The position numbers and the translations under genes were made by a program. Shown piece by piece: positions 22,414 through 31,337 of a DNA stretch of 64,000 bases. The stretch lies in the NCBI RefSeq assembly GCF_003855255.1, contig NZ_CP034072.1, forward strand, positions 2,284,330 to 2,348,329, given 5' to 3'. The notes beneath the pieces are model-generated. The model did not search any database. It worked only from the letters and a program-made list of their open reading frames with translations, and was not told the origin of the DNA. Position 1 is the stretch's first letter; each line of letters starts with the position of its first letter. The DNA is from Mycolicibacterium nivoides (GTDB lineage: Bacteria; Actinomycetota; Actinomycetes; Mycobacteriales; Mycobacteriaceae).

Positions 22414-23373
22414 ATGACCCGACCGCTGCGCATCGCCGTTCTCGACGACTACCAGGGGATCGCCGACACCGTCGACTGGACGCCCATACCCCGCGCCCCC
22501 GAAATCACGTCACTGCGGGAACACATCGCACCCGGCCCGGCCCTGGTCGAGACTCTGGCCGGCCACGAGGTCGTCGTCGCGATGCGGGAACGCACCCCGA
22601 TCGACGCGACGCTGCTCGCCCAGTTACCCGACCTGAAGCTTCTCGTGACCACCGGACCGTTCAACGCCGCCATCGACGTGGCCGCCGCGCACCGACTCGG
22701 TATCACCGTGTCGGGCACCGGCGGGGCGATCACCCCGACGGTCGAACACACCTGGGCACTGATCCTGGGACTGCAGCGACATCTGGTCGTCGAGGATCAG
22801 CGCATCCGCGACGGGCTGTGGCAGAGCACGATCGGCGGCGACCTGCACGGGGCGACCCTGGGGCTGGTCGGAGTGGGCCGGATCGGCAGTCGCGTCGCCG
22901 CGATCGGGACGGCATTCGGCATGAACGTCATCGCGTGGAGCCCCAACCTCACCGACGAGCGTGCGGCCACAGCCGGCGTGGTCCGGGTGGAGCGGGAGGC
23001 GCTGTTCGCCGACGCCGACGTAGTGTCGCTGCACATGGTGCTCGCAGAGACGACCCGCGGCCTGATCGGCACCGCCGAACTGGGCGCGATGAGGCCGTCG
23101 GCGATCCTGGTGAACACCTCGCGCGGCGGTCTGATCGACGAGCCCGCGTTGGTCGACGCACTGCGCGGCAGCCAGATCCGCGGTGCGGCCCTCGATGTCT
23201 ACCAGCAGGAGCCCCTGCCCGCGCAGCACCCCTTGACCACTCTGTCCAACACTTTGCTGACCCCGCACCTCGGCTACGTCACCGAGGGCGTGATGAAGAC
23301 CTTCTACCGGGACATTGTCGAGGACATAGCGGCTTATTGCGCGGGTTCCCCGGTGCGTTTGCTCCCCGGCTAG
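22414..23373 (+). CDS. D-2-hydroxyacid dehydrogenase (NAD-dependent)
   Basis: A 319-residue member of the D-isomer-specific 2-hydroxyacid dehydrogenases. The Rossmann box GLVGVGRIGSRVA is near residue 150, NTSRGGLIDEPALVDAL near 230 contains the substrate-binding Arg region, and TPHLGYVTEGVM near 285 carries the catalytic His. It reversibly reduces a 2-oxo acid. Its position 3 nt after the amidohydrolase suggests that the cluster handles a 2-oxo or 2-hydroxy acid. Last gene of the catabolic operon; a 157-nt gap separates it from mmpS. Confidence 0.9.
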   Translation: MTRPLRIAVLDDYQGIADTVDWTPIPRAPEITSLREHIAPGPALVETLAGHEVVVAMRERTPIDATLLAQLPDLKLLVTTGPFNAAIDVAAAHRLGITVSGTGGAITPTVEHTWALILGLQRHLVVEDQRIRDGLWQSTIGGDLHGATLGLVGVGRIGSRVAAIGTAFGMNVIAWSPNLTDERAATAGVVRVEREALFADADVVSLHMVLAETTRGLIGTAELGAMRPSAILVNTSRGGLIDEPALVDALRGSQIRGAALDVYQQEPLPAQHPLTTLSNTLLTPHLGYVTEGVMKTFYRDIVEDIAAYCAGSPVRLLPG

Positions 23374-23530
23374 AGGGCTGAAAAATTCCCCTCAAAAGGT
23401 AACTGTGAGGAAGATCAACATTCCTGAATGGAACGTTGTCGATCCACTAAGGGACTGTTACGTTCAGCCGGTTAAAAGCGCGGTCGGAGGGTTCCGTCGG
23501 CGTGCGCCGTACCGGAGAGGTGGATTTACC

Positions 23531-23971
23531 GTGGCTGCGGTGTTTCGGCTTGCGAGCCGCTTCTGGATCCCATTGGTGCTCGTGGCCGCGCTTGCGATCA
23601 GCGGATTCGCGATGAACCGCATGCACGGAATCTTCGGTACCCACATCAACACCGAACCGGGACAGTCCGCCGGTGACGACATCGTGGAGTTCAACCCGAA
23701 GCGCGTCGTCTACGAGATCGAGGGTCCCAGCGGCACGAGCGGCCATGTCAGCTACCTGGACGCCGACGCCCAGCCCCACACCGAGAATTTCACCTCGCTG
23801 CCGTGGCGGCACGAGGTTGTCACCACCCTGCCCACGGTGTTCGCCAATGTGGTTGCCCAAGGAGATAGCGAAGTGATCAGCTGCCGGATCGTCGTCAACG
23901 GCGAAGTCCGCGACGAGCAGACCGTGAACCAGCACGACGCGCAGGCCTTCTGCTTGGACAAGGCAGCATGA
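23531..23971 (+). CDS. MmpS-family membrane accessory protein
   Basis: MmpS proteins are small single-pass partners of MmpL transporters. From GTG 23531, preceded by GAGAGGTGG, it has 146 residues: a hydrophobic segment [18 protein letters not shown] near the N-terminus, then an extracytoplasmic beta-rich domain with [17 protein letters not shown] and [14 protein letters not shown], both typical of MmpS4/5. Its stop overlaps the mmpL start by 4 nt (ATGA), so they are coupled. The frame is open upstream to 23405, but that part has no MmpS sequence. No IdeR box was found in front. Confidence 0.9.
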   Translation: MAAVFRLASRFWIPLVLVAALAISGFAMNRMHGIFGTHINTEPGQSAGDDIVEFNPKRVVYEIEGPSGTSGHVSYLDADAQPHTENFTSLPWRHEVVTTLPTVFANVVAQGDSEVISCRIVVNGEVRDEQTVNQHDAQAFCLDKAA

Positions 23972-26844
23972 GCAACCACAGCGCCGCCCCCGCACACTCG
24001 GACAACCCCTCGCACAAGGGCATCGCCCGCGTCATCCGCGTCGCCGCGATCCCGATCATCCTGGCGTGGGTCGTACTCGTCGTCGTCCTCAACGCCCTGG
24101 TCCCCCAACTCGAGGTCGTCGGCCACGAGCACGCTGTGTCCCTGTCGCCCCAGGACGCACCGGCCCTGGTGGCGATGAAGAAGATCGGCGATCGCTTCGA
24201 TCAATTCGACTCCGACACGATCGCGATGGTTGTACTGGAGGGCGAGCGGCCGCTCGGCACCGAGGCTCATCACTACTATGACGAGTTGGTCCGCACACTG
24301 CAGGCCGACACGAAACACGTTCAGCACGTGCAGAATTACTGGGGCGACCTGATCACCGCGGCCGGATCCCAGAGCACGGACGGCAAGGCCGCCTACGTCC
24401 AGGTGAACCTCGCAGGCAACCAGGGCGAGACACTGGCCAACGAATCGGTCGCCTCCGTCCGCAAGATCATCGACGAATCCAATCCGCCCGCAGGCGTGAA
24501 AGCCTATGTCACCGGCCAAGGTCCGCTCACCACGGACATGAACGAAGCCGGCGACAAGAGCATGGTCAAGATCACCTTCGTCACGATCGCCGTGATCGCG
24601 GTGATGCTGATCGTCGTGTATCGGTCGATCGCCACGATGCTGCTGATGCTCATCGTGGTGCTGCTGGAGATGTCGGCCGCGCGCGGTGTCGTGGCGGCCA
24701 TCGGCCACGCCGGCCTGCTCGGCCTGTCGACGTTCTCGGTGAGCCTGCTGACGTCGTTGGCCATCGCGGCCGGAACCGACTACGCGATCTTCCTCGTCGG
24801 CCGATATCAGGAGGCGAGACAGAAGGGCGAGGAACGAGAAGACGCCTACTACACCGCGTTTCACGGTGTCGGGCACGTCATCCTCGGCTCGGGTCTCACC
24901 GTTGCCGGCGCCATGCTGTGCCTGCATTTCACCCGGTTGAACTACTTCAGTTCGATGGGTATCCCCAGTTCCATCGGCATGTCAGTGGTGGTGCTGGCCT
25001 CACTCACACTCGCACCGGCGATGCTGGTGGTCGGCAGTCGATTCGGTCTGCTCGACGCCAAACGTGAGATCCGGTCGCGCGGTTGGCGCAGGCTCGGCAC
25101 CTCGGTGGTGCGCTGGCCCGTTCCGATCCTGGCCGCGGCCATCGCGGTGGCACTCGTCGGACTGCTGGCCCTGCCCGGTTATAAGACCTCCTACAACGAG
25201 CGCCTCTACATCCCCAAGGATCTGCCGTCCAACGTCGGATACGCCGCCGCCGAAAGACATTTCACCGCGGCGCGGATGAACCCCGATCTGCTGCTGGTCG
25301 ATGCGGGCCGGGATCTGCGCAACCCCGCCGACATGATCGTGCTGGACAAGATCGCCAGGGAGCTGATCCGCGTCCCCGGCGTCGCACGCGTACAGAGCAT
25401 CACCCGGCCGCTGGGCCGCCCCATCGCGCACAGCTCCGTGCCGTTCCAAGTGAGTATGCAATCGGTGTCCATGACCGAGAACCTGCAGTTCCTGCGTGAA
25501 CGCATGGGCGACATGAACACGCTCACCGACGATCTCGGCCGGATGATCGTGATCATGGAGAACATGCTGGGCCTGATGAACCGGATGACCGACATCACCC
25601 ATGAACTCACGGCCAGCATGAACGACATGCAGGTCAGCACCAACGAAATGCGGGATCACATGGCTGATTTCGACGATTTCATGCGGCCGATGCGGAACTA
25701 TCTGTACTGGGAACCGCACTGCTATGACATCCCGATGTGTCATTCCATGCGTTCGTTGTTCGACGGGCTCGACGGCATCGACACCATGACCGAAACCCTC
25801 TCGGAATCGGTGAAGAACATGAACGAGATGGATCAGCTGATGCCGCAGTTGGTGGCGCAACTGCCACCGATGATCGCCATCTCGAAGTCCATGCAGGGCA
25901 CGATGAAAACAATGTTCAGCACGTTCAACGGGCTGATCGACCAGATCGGCAAGATGACCGACACCGCGTCGGTGATGGGCCAGGCGTTCGACGACGCCCG
26001 CAACGACGACTCCTTCTACCTGCCGCCCGAGGCCTTCGACAACCCGGACTTCAAACGCGGTCTGGCTCTGATGGTTTCGCCAGATGGCCAGGCTGCACAG
26101 TTCATCATCACCCACGACGTCGATCCGGCCACCTCAGAAGGCATTTCGCATGTCGAGCCGATCCTGAAGACGGCCAGGGAGGCGATCAAGACGACGCCGC
26201 TGGCCGACGCCAAGATCTACCTCGGCGGCACCGCGGCGACCTACAAGGACATCCAGGTCGGCGCCCAGTGGGATCTGCTGATCTCGGCCTGCGGCGCGAT
26301 CACGTTGATCTTCATCGTGATGCTGTTGATCACCCGCGCGCTGATCGCGTCGTTCGTCATCGTCGGCACCGTGATCGTGTCCCTGGCCGCATCGTTCGGC
26401 CTGTCGGTCCTGGTGTGGCAGTACCTACTCGGGATCGACCTGCACTGGATGACCTTGGCGTTCTCGGTGATCATCCTGCTAGCGGTCGGATCGGACTACA
26501 ACCTGCTGGTGGTCTCGCGGATGAAGGAGGAGATCAGCGCGGGTATCAACACCGGCATCATCCGGGCCATGGGCGCCACCGGCGGCGTGGTCACCGCGGC
26601 CGGCCTGGTGTTCGCGTTCACGATGGCCTCGATGGCCACCAGTGATCTGATCGCGATCGGACAGGGCGGGACCACCATCGGCCTGGGCCTGCTGTTCGAC
26701 ACCCTCGTCGTTCGCTCGCTGATGACACCGACGATTGCCGCGATCCTCGGCCGCTGGTTCTGGTGGCCGCTGCCGGTGCGTCAGCGTCCGGCGCGTTTCC
26801 TCTCCGATCGGACCGCACCGATACCGGTGGCGAGAATGTCGTGA
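23968..26844 (+). CDS. MmpL-family RND transporter
   Basis: A 958-residue inner-membrane RND transporter driven by proton flux. It has one N-terminal TM helix, two groups of TM helices (about 200-380 and 770-930) and conserved [15 protein letters not shown] and [15 protein letters not shown], whose Asp-Tyr pairs are the proton-relay residues of MmpL proteins. The long Met-rich helical region around residues 490-660 is the coiled-coil extension of the MmpL4/MmpL5 group, which export siderophores and some drugs with their MmpS partners. Nearness to mbtKLM, 1.3 kb further on, makes mycobactin export a reasonable guess; a TetR gene follows after 22 nt. Confidence 0.92.
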   Translation: MSNHSAAPAHSDNPSHKGIARVIRVAAIPIILAWVVLVVVLNALVPQLEVVGHEHAVSLSPQDAPALVAMKKIGDRFDQFDSDTIAMVVLEGERPLGTEAHHYYDELVRTLQADTKHVQHVQNYWGDLITAAGSQSTDGKAAYVQVNLAGNQGETLANESVASVRKIIDESNPPAGVKAYVTGQGPLTTDMNEAGDKSMVKITFVTIAVIAVMLIVVYRSIATMLLMLIVVLLEMSAARGVVAAIGHAGLLGLSTFSVSLLTSLAIAAGTDYAIFLVGRYQEARQKGEEREDAYYTAFHGVGHVILGSGLTVAGAMLCLHFTRLNYFSSMGIPSSIGMSVVVLASLTLAPAMLVVGSRFGLLDAKREIRSRGWRRLGTSVVRWPVPILAAAIAVALVGLLALPGYKTSYNERLYIPKDLPSNVGYAAAERHFTAARMNPDLLLVDAGRDLRNPADMIVLDKIARELIRVPGVARVQSITRPLGRPIAHSSVPFQVSMQSVSMTENLQFLRERMGDMNTLTDDLGRMIVIMENMLGLMNRMTDITHELTASMNDMQVSTNEMRDHMADFDDFMRPMRNYLYWEPHCYDIPMCHSMRSLFDGLDGIDTMTETLSESVKNMNEMDQLMPQLVAQLPPMIAISKSMQGTMKTMFSTFNGLIDQIGKMTDTASVMGQAFDDARNDDSFYLPPEAFDNPDFKRGLALMVSPDGQAAQFIITHDVDPATSEGISHVEPILKTAREAIKTTPLADAKIYLGGTAATYKDIQVGAQWDLLISACGAITLIFIVMLLITRALIASFVIVGTVIVSLAASFGLSVLVWQYLLGIDLHWMTLAFSVIILLAVGSDYNLLVVSRMKEEISAGINTGIIRAMGATGGVVTAAGLVFAFTMASMATSDLIAIGQGGTTIGLGLLFDTLVVRSLMTPTIAAILGRWFWWPLPVRQRPARFLSDRTAPIPVARMS

Positions 26845-26866
26845 CCCGCGTCGATACCATCGACGC

Positions 26867-27433
26867 ATGAGCACAGGCGAGCTCTCGGCCACCCAGTCGC
26901 GCACCCGTGGTGCGATCATCGAGGCCGCCGCCGTCGTCCTAGCTGACGACCGGACCGCGACGTTGCCCGATATCGCCAAGGCGGCCGGGGTCGGCCGCAC
27001 CACGGTGCACCGTTATTTTCCCGACCGGGAAAGCCTGATCAACGCGACAATTCTCGACTCGGTGCAGGTGGTGACCAACGCCGTGGCCGCTGCCGCACCT
27101 GAGGACGGCTGCGCGATCGAGGCGATGCGGCGCGTCATCAACGCGATGATCTCGGTCGGTAACCGGCTGCTGTTCCTTTTCGACGACCCCAACGTTCTTC
27201 GTGGCCTGCCACCCGAGGTGGTGCCCGACAACAGCTATCTCACCACCCTGATCGAACGCGGCCAGGCCGAAGGCGTGTTCGATCCGGAATCGAGCACACA
27301 ATGGCTCGAACACGCGCTCTACGGTCTGGTGATGTGGGCGTGCCAGGACTCCAAGGACGGCCTGATGCCGCAGCACGCGGCCGCGCCCGCCGTCATCCGC
27401 ACCTTCGAGCGCGGGGTGCGTTGCCGCGATTGA
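26867..27433 (+). CDS. TetR/AcrR-family regulator next to mmpS-mmpL
   Basis: A 188-residue TetR protein. The N-terminal HTH is clear (TLPDIAKAAGVGRTTVHRYF, residues about 28-47), followed by an all-helical ligand domain (GNRLLFLFDDPNV, LEHALYGLVMWACQD). It starts 22 nt after the mmpL stop on the same strand and probably represses the mmpS-mmpL genes, releasing them when a transported or toxic compound binds. Its operator could not be located by eye in the 157-nt region before mmpS. Confidence 0.88.
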   Translation: MSTGELSATQSRTRGAIIEAAAVVLADDRTATLPDIAKAAGVGRTTVHRYFPDRESLINATILDSVQVVTNAVAAAAPEDGCAIEAMRRVINAMISVGNRLLFLFDDPNVLRGLPPEVVPDNSYLTTLIERGQAEGVFDPESSTQWLEHALYGLVMWACQDSKDGLMPQHAAAPAVIRTFERGVRCRD

Positions 27434-27452
27434 CGCGGTACCTGCCGGACAG

Positions 27453-28100
27453 TCACCTCCGCCAGAACAGGTGATGGGTGACCGCGCCTCCGGGGCTGGG
27501 CACGACGTCGTGGTGGAACCGGTCGTTCAACTCATCGGGTGACTCCCACAGACGCGACCCGCTGCCCAACTCGGCGGGCGACACCGCCACATGCAAGGTG
27601 TCGACCAGGTCGGCGTCGAGGAACTCCCGGATGGTGCTCGCTCCCCCGCCCAGCCGAACATCCTTGTCCTGCGCGGCGGCCCGGGCCTGCTCCAGCACGG
27701 TCGCCGGATCGGCGTTGACGAAGTGGAACGTGGTGTCGGACAGGCTGAACGACGGCCGCTCGTGGTGGGTCAGGACGAACACCGGGGTATGGAACGGCGG
27801 CACGTCACCCCACCAGCCCTGCCAATCGTGGTCCTGCCATGGGCCACGGTAGGGACTGAACTTGTTGCGGCCCATGATCTCGGCGCCGATGTTGTTGGCG
27901 AAGTCCCGGGTGAGGTAATCGTCGAGGCCCCGACTGCCGCCAGGCTCCGTCCGGTTGGGCCAGCTTGCCGTCGCGCCGGCCCAGGCGAACATCTTGCCCG
28001 GGTCGGCATGACCGAACGGGCGCTCAAAGCTCTGATCGTCGCCGGCGCCGAATCCGTCGCTGGAGACGTTGAAATTCTGGACTTTGAGCAGTTGGGTCAC
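27453..28100 (-). CDS. Dihydrofolate-reductase-like (RibD C-terminal) oxidoreductase
   Basis: A 215-residue protein of the DHFR/RibD-C fold, beginning MTQLLKVQNFNVSSDGFGAG. Other family features are GAEIMGRNKFSPYRGPW, TPVFVLTHHERPS and VRLGGGASTIREFLDADLVD. These proteins bind NADPH and reduce pteridine or flavin-precursor substrates; most mycobacterial copies have no proven function and need not be true DHFR. Convergent with the TetR gene (19 nt apart) and 79 nt upstream of the mbtM stop on the same strand. No operon role is evident. Confidence 0.85.
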   Translation of the reverse strand: MTQLLKVQNFNVSSDGFGAGDDQSFERPFGHADPGKMFAWAGATASWPNRTEPGGSRGLDDYLTRDFANNIGAEIMGRNKFSPYRGPWQDHDWQGWWGDVPPFHTPVFVLTHHERPSFSLSDTTFHFVNADPATVLEQARAAAQDKDVRLGGGASTIREFLDADLVDTLHVAVSPAELGSGSRLWESPDELNDRFHHDVVPSPGGAVTHHLFWRR

Positions 28101-28179
28101 GTGGTCTCTCCCGTTCGGTCAGCAGTGGATGCTGATTGGACTCGGGACGAGGGTAAAACTCATCGCGCGGACCAGGCGG

Positions 28180-29745
28180 CTACCGCGCCGCCTCCAGTTG
28201 GCGACGGACCTCGAGGCGCCGGAGTTTTCCTGACGACGTGCGTGGCAACGATCCCGGCGACATCAGCACGACGTCGGCAGGCGTGACGCCGCACACCGAC
28301 ACGACCCGCCGGATCACCGCGCTGCGGGTGGTGTCCTGCTCGGTCCCGATGAACTCCGCTGCCACCAGAAGCCGCGATTGCGCGGCGCCGGATTCGGTGC
28401 CGACCGCGACCACCGCTCCTTCACGGACGCCGTCCACCTCGCCGACGACCTGCTCGATCTCGGTCGGGAAAATGTTGCGCCCAGCGATCGTGATGATCTC
28501 TTTCAGGCGGCCACAGATCACCAGCGCACCGTCGACGAGGTAGCCGATGTCGCCGGTCGGGAACCATTGGCCGTTGCTGCCCGCGTCGGCAGGTGTATCC
28601 CCCAGGTAGGACGTCATCATCGACGAACCGCGGATTTCGACTTCCCCGGATTCACCGGTCTCGTCGTGTGCAGACGGGACGATACGAATCTCCATGCCCG
28701 GCACCGGACGACCCAGCAGTGCGTAGCGCCGGGCGGTGTCCGCAGCGTCCGGAATGTCGATGCGCAGGCCTTCCCCGGGCGCGGGGATGGTCACCGCGCA
28801 GGTCGACTCGGCCATTCCGTATGAGGGCGCCATGGCGCCCGCGTCGAAGCCGAACCGGCTCATGCCGATGGCAAATCGATCGACTCCCGCACAGTCGACG
28901 GGTTCACCACCGTTGATCGCTATCCGCAGTGCGCCGAGATCGACGTCGGAGACGCGGTTGGCGAATCGGCCGAGCACTGAGTAACCGAAGTTCGGACCCG
29001 CAGTCAGGGTGGCGCGTGATTCGGACAGCCATTCGGCCCACCGGAGCGGCGCGGCCGAGAACGCGCCCGTCGGGGCCAGCCACAGTGACCCGCCGGACAT
29101 TGTCGATGTCAGCACCATCGCCAGGCCCATGTCGTGGTAGATCGGCAACCAGGAACACCCGACGTCGTTGTGGCCCAGCGATAATCGCTGGCTGACGGAC
29201 AGGATGTTGTTGAGCACGGCCTCCGGTGCCAGCACTGCAGTGCGTGGAGTTCCGGTGGATCCGGCGGTCCCCTGCAGGATGGCCACGTCGGCACTGTCGG
29301 GATACCGCAGATGCGTCGATGTCGGCGTGCGGGCGGCATCGGCGATGTCGCACACCGCCAGCGGGGACCCTGCGTCCTGAAGCAGTTGCAGGGTGGCGCC
29401 GTAGCTGAACACCGTGGTCACGCCGATACTGCGGAACCGGGCCAACGTCGCCTGCGCCCACTCCGATGGTTCGGCGCCGCGTTGGGGACGCGGAAGGATG
29501 GACACCCCCGAACCTGCCAGCCACGAACCCTGAATGGCGGCAATCAATTCCACTGTCGGTTCGCCGACCAGTCCCACCGCACCAGGCTGGTCCCGGCCCA
29601 GCAGATAGGCCGCAATGCTCTCGGCGATTCCGTGCACCTCGGGCCACGGACGCCGCTGCCAGGTATCGGTCTCGCGATCCAGGACCACCAGGTCGTGCGG
29701 TGAGCCGACCATTGCCTCGCGCAGGGCTCCTGCGAGCGGGTTCAC
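28180..29745 (-). CDS. mbtM: Long-chain fatty acyl-AMP ligase for mycobactin, MbtM (FadD33)-like
   Basis: Activates a fatty acid as acyl-AMP and loads it on the acyl carrier protein MbtL, which then supplies the lipid chain of mycobactin. From GTG 29745 it has 521 residues, the length of M. tuberculosis MbtM. The P-loop LQGTAGSTGTPRTAVL (about 165), SYGMAESTCAV, GQWFPTGDIGYLVDGAL and the terminal LPRTSSGKLRRLEVRRQL (catalytic Lys) are as in FadD ligases. Its start overlaps the mbtL stop (GTGA). In M. tuberculosis mbtL, mbtM, mbtN and mbtK form the mbt-2 locus; mbtN is missing here. Confidence 0.9.
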   Translation of the reverse strand: MNPLAGALREAMVGSPHDLVVLDRETDTWQRRPWPEVHGIAESIAAYLLGRDQPGAVGLVGEPTVELIAAIQGSWLAGSGVSILPRPQRGAEPSEWAQATLARFRSIGVTTVFSYGATLQLLQDAGSPLAVCDIADAARTPTSTHLRYPDSADVAILQGTAGSTGTPRTAVLAPEAVLNNILSVSQRLSLGHNDVGCSWLPIYHDMGLAMVLTSTMSGGSLWLAPTGAFSAAPLRWAEWLSESRATLTAGPNFGYSVLGRFANRVSDVDLGALRIAINGGEPVDCAGVDRFAIGMSRFGFDAGAMAPSYGMAESTCAVTIPAPGEGLRIDIPDAADTARRYALLGRPVPGMEIRIVPSAHDETGESGEVEIRGSSMMTSYLGDTPADAGSNGQWFPTGDIGYLVDGALVICGRLKEIITIAGRNIFPTEIEQVVGEVDGVREGAVVAVGTESGAAQSRLLVAAEFIGTEQDTTRSAVIRRVVSVCGVTPADVVLMSPGSLPRTSSGKLRRLEVRRQLEAAR

Positions 29746-30005
29746 GCTGCGCTCCTGCGGTCGATCACCGACTGCAGATCGCCGACGGTCCGGCAGGTGA
29801 TGAGGTCTTCCTCGCTGAGTTGCACACCGAACTTCTCCTCGATGCTCACCAGGCCCACGGCGAACGACACCGAGTCCATCCCGAGGTCGTCGACGAGGCG
29901 CGTACTGGCACTGAGTGACTGACATGGCAGTTCGAGATCGTCACGCAGGATGGAGACCAGCCCGTCGGTAACAGCGGGCGATGTCGGTGAATTGGTATCG
30001 GTCAT
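29742..30005 (-). CDS. mbtL: Acyl carrier protein for mycobactin lipidation, MbtL-like
   Basis: An 87-residue acyl carrier protein; the phosphopantetheine-bearing Ser is in DDLGMDSVSFA at about residue 45. MbtM loads it with a fatty acid and MbtK takes the acyl group for the lysine side chain of mycobactin. The next gene, mbtM, overlaps its stop codon. mbtK lies upstream on the same strand with a 107-nt gap that holds a hairpin (30078-30096) and a weak half iron box. Length and context fit Rv1344 of M. tuberculosis. Confidence 0.88.
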   Translation of the reverse strand: MTDTNSPTSPAVTDGLVSILRDDLELPCQSLSASTRLVDDLGMDSVSFAVGLVSIEEKFGVQLSEEDLITCRTVGDLQSVIDRRSAA

Positions 30006-30077
30006 ATGTGAGTATCCGGCTGGTCGATGAGACCAAGCCTCACCTTTCGTTTCCGGTACGGATCAATTGATTTGGAA

Positions 30078-30096
30078 CCGGCTGTCGAGCAGCCGG
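30078..30096 (-). terminator. Hairpin between mbtK and mbtL
   Basis: CCGGCTG-TCGAG-CAGCCGG: a perfect 7-bp stem with a 5-nt loop, 17 nt after the mbtK stop on the minus strand. No T-tract follows, as is usual in mycobacteria. It may partly terminate or process the transcript and so set the mbtK to mbtLM ratio. Confidence 0.4.
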
Positions 30097-30112
30097 ATTG
30101 AACAATCTGGCC

Positions 30113-30757
30113 TCAAGCCATCCATTTCCGGGCGGTGTCCCGGTCGAGTTGGTAGAGCGCCATCCTGCGGTTGGGCATCTCATGCTCGCCGAGGAACCGG
30201 CACCCGGCGAATTCGCACAACCCCCGCACCGTTGCGTTGCGGTGATCCGGGTCGAACATGATCCGCTGACAGTCGGGATCGGCGGCCAGGACGCTTGCGA
30301 CGATTTTGGGCAGCAGCATCGGTCCGAGTCCCCTGTTGACCAATTCCTCGTCGGCAATCGCGCCGTGCAGCCCCAGATCGTGCGGCTCACTGTCGTACCG
30401 ATCGGCGATGGAATCTTTGGCGGCACGGTAGATTTCGAGGTAGCCGCGGTCCACCCCGCCGATGCTCAGGACGAGTGGTAGTGAATAGTCGCCCTCGACC
30501 TGCGCTTTCAGATGATTGCGCCAGCGCTCGACCGGCCAATCATATTCCCAGGTCTCGGCCAGGTGCGGCCGATTCATCCACTCGGCGATCAGCGTGGCGT
30601 CGTCATCGGTGGCCACCCGAACCTTGCTCGGCCGCAACAGTTGTGGAACTGGTGGCCCCGGGGCTTGCCGTACAGCGTCGGAAACGTCTGTGAGTTCCCG
30701 TGGAAGCACCGGATAGTCCGGTGAGTCGCCATCGTGGCGCACCAGGGATTCGGCCAT
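30113..30757 (-). CDS. mbtK: Lysine N6-acyltransferase of mycobactin synthesis, MbtK-like (GNAT fold)
   Basis: Transfers the long acyl chain from MbtL to the epsilon-amino group of (hydroxy)lysine in mycobactin. From ATG 30757, with GGAGG 4 nt upstream, it has 214 residues, near the 210 of Rv1347c. Family blocks: [59 protein letters not shown] and [19 protein letters not shown], the last two forming the acyl-donor site of the IucB/RhbD/MbtK GNAT group. First gene of the mbtK-mbtL-mbtM run. The candidate IdeR box at 30946 lies about 190 nt upstream. Confidence 0.9.
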   Translation of the reverse strand: MAESLVRHDGDSPDYPVLPRELTDVSDAVRQAPGPPVPQLLRPSKVRVATDDDATLIAEWMNRPHLAETWEYDWPVERWRNHLKAQVEGDYSLPLVLSIGGVDRGYLEIYRAAKDSIADRYDSEPHDLGLHGAIADEELVNRGLGPMLLPKIVASVLAADPDCQRIMFDPDHRNATVRGLCEFAGCRFLGEHEMPNRRMALYQLDRDTARKWMA

Positions 30758-31250
30758 AGCGCCTCCTGTCCGCGATGACACGTCGGTCACGCGCCGCGCT
30801 GCGTTCGAGCACGCGCATCACCAATTACGCTGTGCTGCAGCACTTCATCGCACGTCAAATGCCCATCCCCCTATGTTCGGCGCAGGTCAGAGGACGCCAC
30901 CCATGTGTGTGCGCCACGCCCAGACCGCAGCCTCCTCAGATCAGCGAGGGTGACACTAACCAAATCTCGTCCAGTGGTGGGAAGTCCCTTTCCGCACACA
31001 GTCCGAGCGCTGATGAAACCAAAAATATCCGTCAATATTCGGTGTGGTTTCAAAAACGCAGTACAACAGCTCTTTTCGCACCCTCAGGGGTGCTGCAAGC
31101 GTCAGTCCACGACGGCCACACTTCGACTCGCGGGCGAGCCCGATGCGATGCAATCGGTATATCTCCGCGAACGCCCCCGCCAAACGAGTGGGGTGGTTGT
31201 GGTCGGTTTTCTCCGTCGGGGGCGCGTCTCAGCCAATTCCGCATCGGCGC
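30758..31250. other. Intergenic stretch without a recognisable gene
   Basis: About 490 nt between mbtK and the folP-like gene. Open frames here show no family sequence and no good ribosome site. It holds an unusually AT-rich patch around 31015-31070 for this GC-rich genome and a candidate iron box at 30946-30964, so it is probably the control region of mbtK. A decayed gene cannot be excluded. Confidence 0.5.
30946..30964. promoter_or_regulatory. Candidate IdeR (iron) box upstream of mbtK
   Basis: GAGGGTGACACTAACCAAA matches 12 of 19 positions of the mycobacterial IdeR consensus TTAGGTTAGGCTAACCTAA, best in the right half (CTAACC-AA). It lies about 180 nt before the mbtK start. IdeR with iron represses siderophore genes, so the place makes sense, but the match is imperfect. 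Confidence 0.4.
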
Positions 31251-31278
31251 ACCCACACCAGGTGTGGGCTATCCCACA
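31251..31278 (-). terminator. Two overlapping hairpins after the folP-like gene
   Basis: The motif CCCACAC occurs at 31251-31257 and 31272-31278 with its complement GTGTGGG at 31261-31267 between them. On the minus strand, 60 nt after the folP-like stop, either GTGTGGG-ATAG-CCCACAC or CCCACAC-CTG-GTGTGGG can form, each with a perfect 7-bp stem. Probably the end of the prpD...folP-like transcript; no T-tract. Confidence 0.5.
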
Positions 31279-31337
31279 CTTCGCGGCTCGCGTTCGCCCG
31301 AATCGGCTCTCAGTCGCCATCCAGGATCTATCCGGCG

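Noticed and set aside
21846..23381. 511-residue plus-strand open frame across the amidohydrolase and dehydrogenase genes
   Set aside because: Shadow frame, very Arg/His/Gly-rich with no motifs; the two overlapped frames have clear family motifs.
30031..30049. Half iron box (AGGTGAGGCT on the minus strand) before mbtL
   Set aside because: Only one half matches the IdeR consensus (9 of 19 positions), so it is not listed as a site.
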